Part shown: positions 63,941-64,000 of the stretch, piece by piece
How the letters are laid out: each line of letters starts with the position of its first letter
How positions within the stretch are numbered: position 1 is the first letter of the stretch
Assembly (NCBI GenBank): GCA_963978895.1
Contig: OZ022241.1
Coordinates: 14,935,856-14,999,855, forward strand
Reading direction: 5' to 3'
DNA from: Erpobdella octoculata
Taxonomy: Eukaryota; Annelida; Clitellata; Hirudinida; Erpobdellidae
DNA length: 64,000 nt
Notes under the pieces: model-generated
Told to the model about the DNA's origin: nothing
Database searches by the model: none
The model's input: only the letters and a program-made list of their open reading frames with translations
Translations under genes and position numbers: made by a program

Positions 63941-64000
63941 AGTTAACCGTCAAAACGCTCTTAACAGGCAATATCTTGGAATTTGAAAACCAGTGGTTTC

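Overview
The window is nuclear DNA of an invertebrate animal. Three things indicate this: split genes with GT-AG introns, two recognisable metazoan genes (a huntingtin-partner HAP40 gene and a TRPC-type cation channel), and a short tract of degenerate TTAGGG repeats. The species cannot be named from the sequence. The DNA is AT-rich and very repeat-rich. Microsatellites (TA, TTA, GAA, CAT/ATG, GATG, TACA, GA) reach 1.3 kb, and most long open frames simply read through them.

Layout. 0.1-2.1 kb: a ~95 bp tandem repeat, a broken tRNA-Phe-like sequence and one copy of a dispersed repeat (family C). 2.3-9.2 kb: a complete 10-exon HAP40 gene on the + strand. Its intron 8 carries a 4.2 kb hAT transposon with matching 8 bp target duplications and a decayed transposase. 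10.7-12.5 kb: a second hAT remnant and a probable pogo-like element. 13.5-23.5 kb: dispersed repeat family A, microsatellites and diverged tandem arrays. 23.6-26.9 kb: a pogo-like element, a 5'-truncated LINE on the - strand and a 140 bp inverted-repeat element. 29.2-31 kb: a GA tract, telomere-like repeats and a tentative three-exon gene for a small cysteine-containing protein. 31.5-32.5 kb: a deleted Mutator-like element. 32.8-36.9 kb: family C, a GAA tract and a family B copy. 36.9-40.2 kb: an LTR retrotransposon on the - strand with intact gag-protease but no reverse transcriptase or integrase. 40.5-49.4 kb: hairpin elements, TA and CAT tracts, minisatellites and family A/C copies. 49.4-55.8 kb: a tandem Penelope-like retroelement with reverse transcriptase and GIY-YIG domains and two hammerhead ribozymes exactly 3,824 bp apart, bounded by TA tracts. 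58.1-60.4 kb: the first three coding exons of a TRPC3/6/7-like channel, which continues beyond the window. 60.4-64 kb: intron sequence and tandem repeats.

The host genes (HAP40, TRPC and the tentative small gene) show no functional link. Most of the window's structure comes from mobile elements, at least seven of them with identifiable ends. The PLE and LTR element look young because their repeated parts are almost identical. The hAT, pogo and LINE copies are broken.
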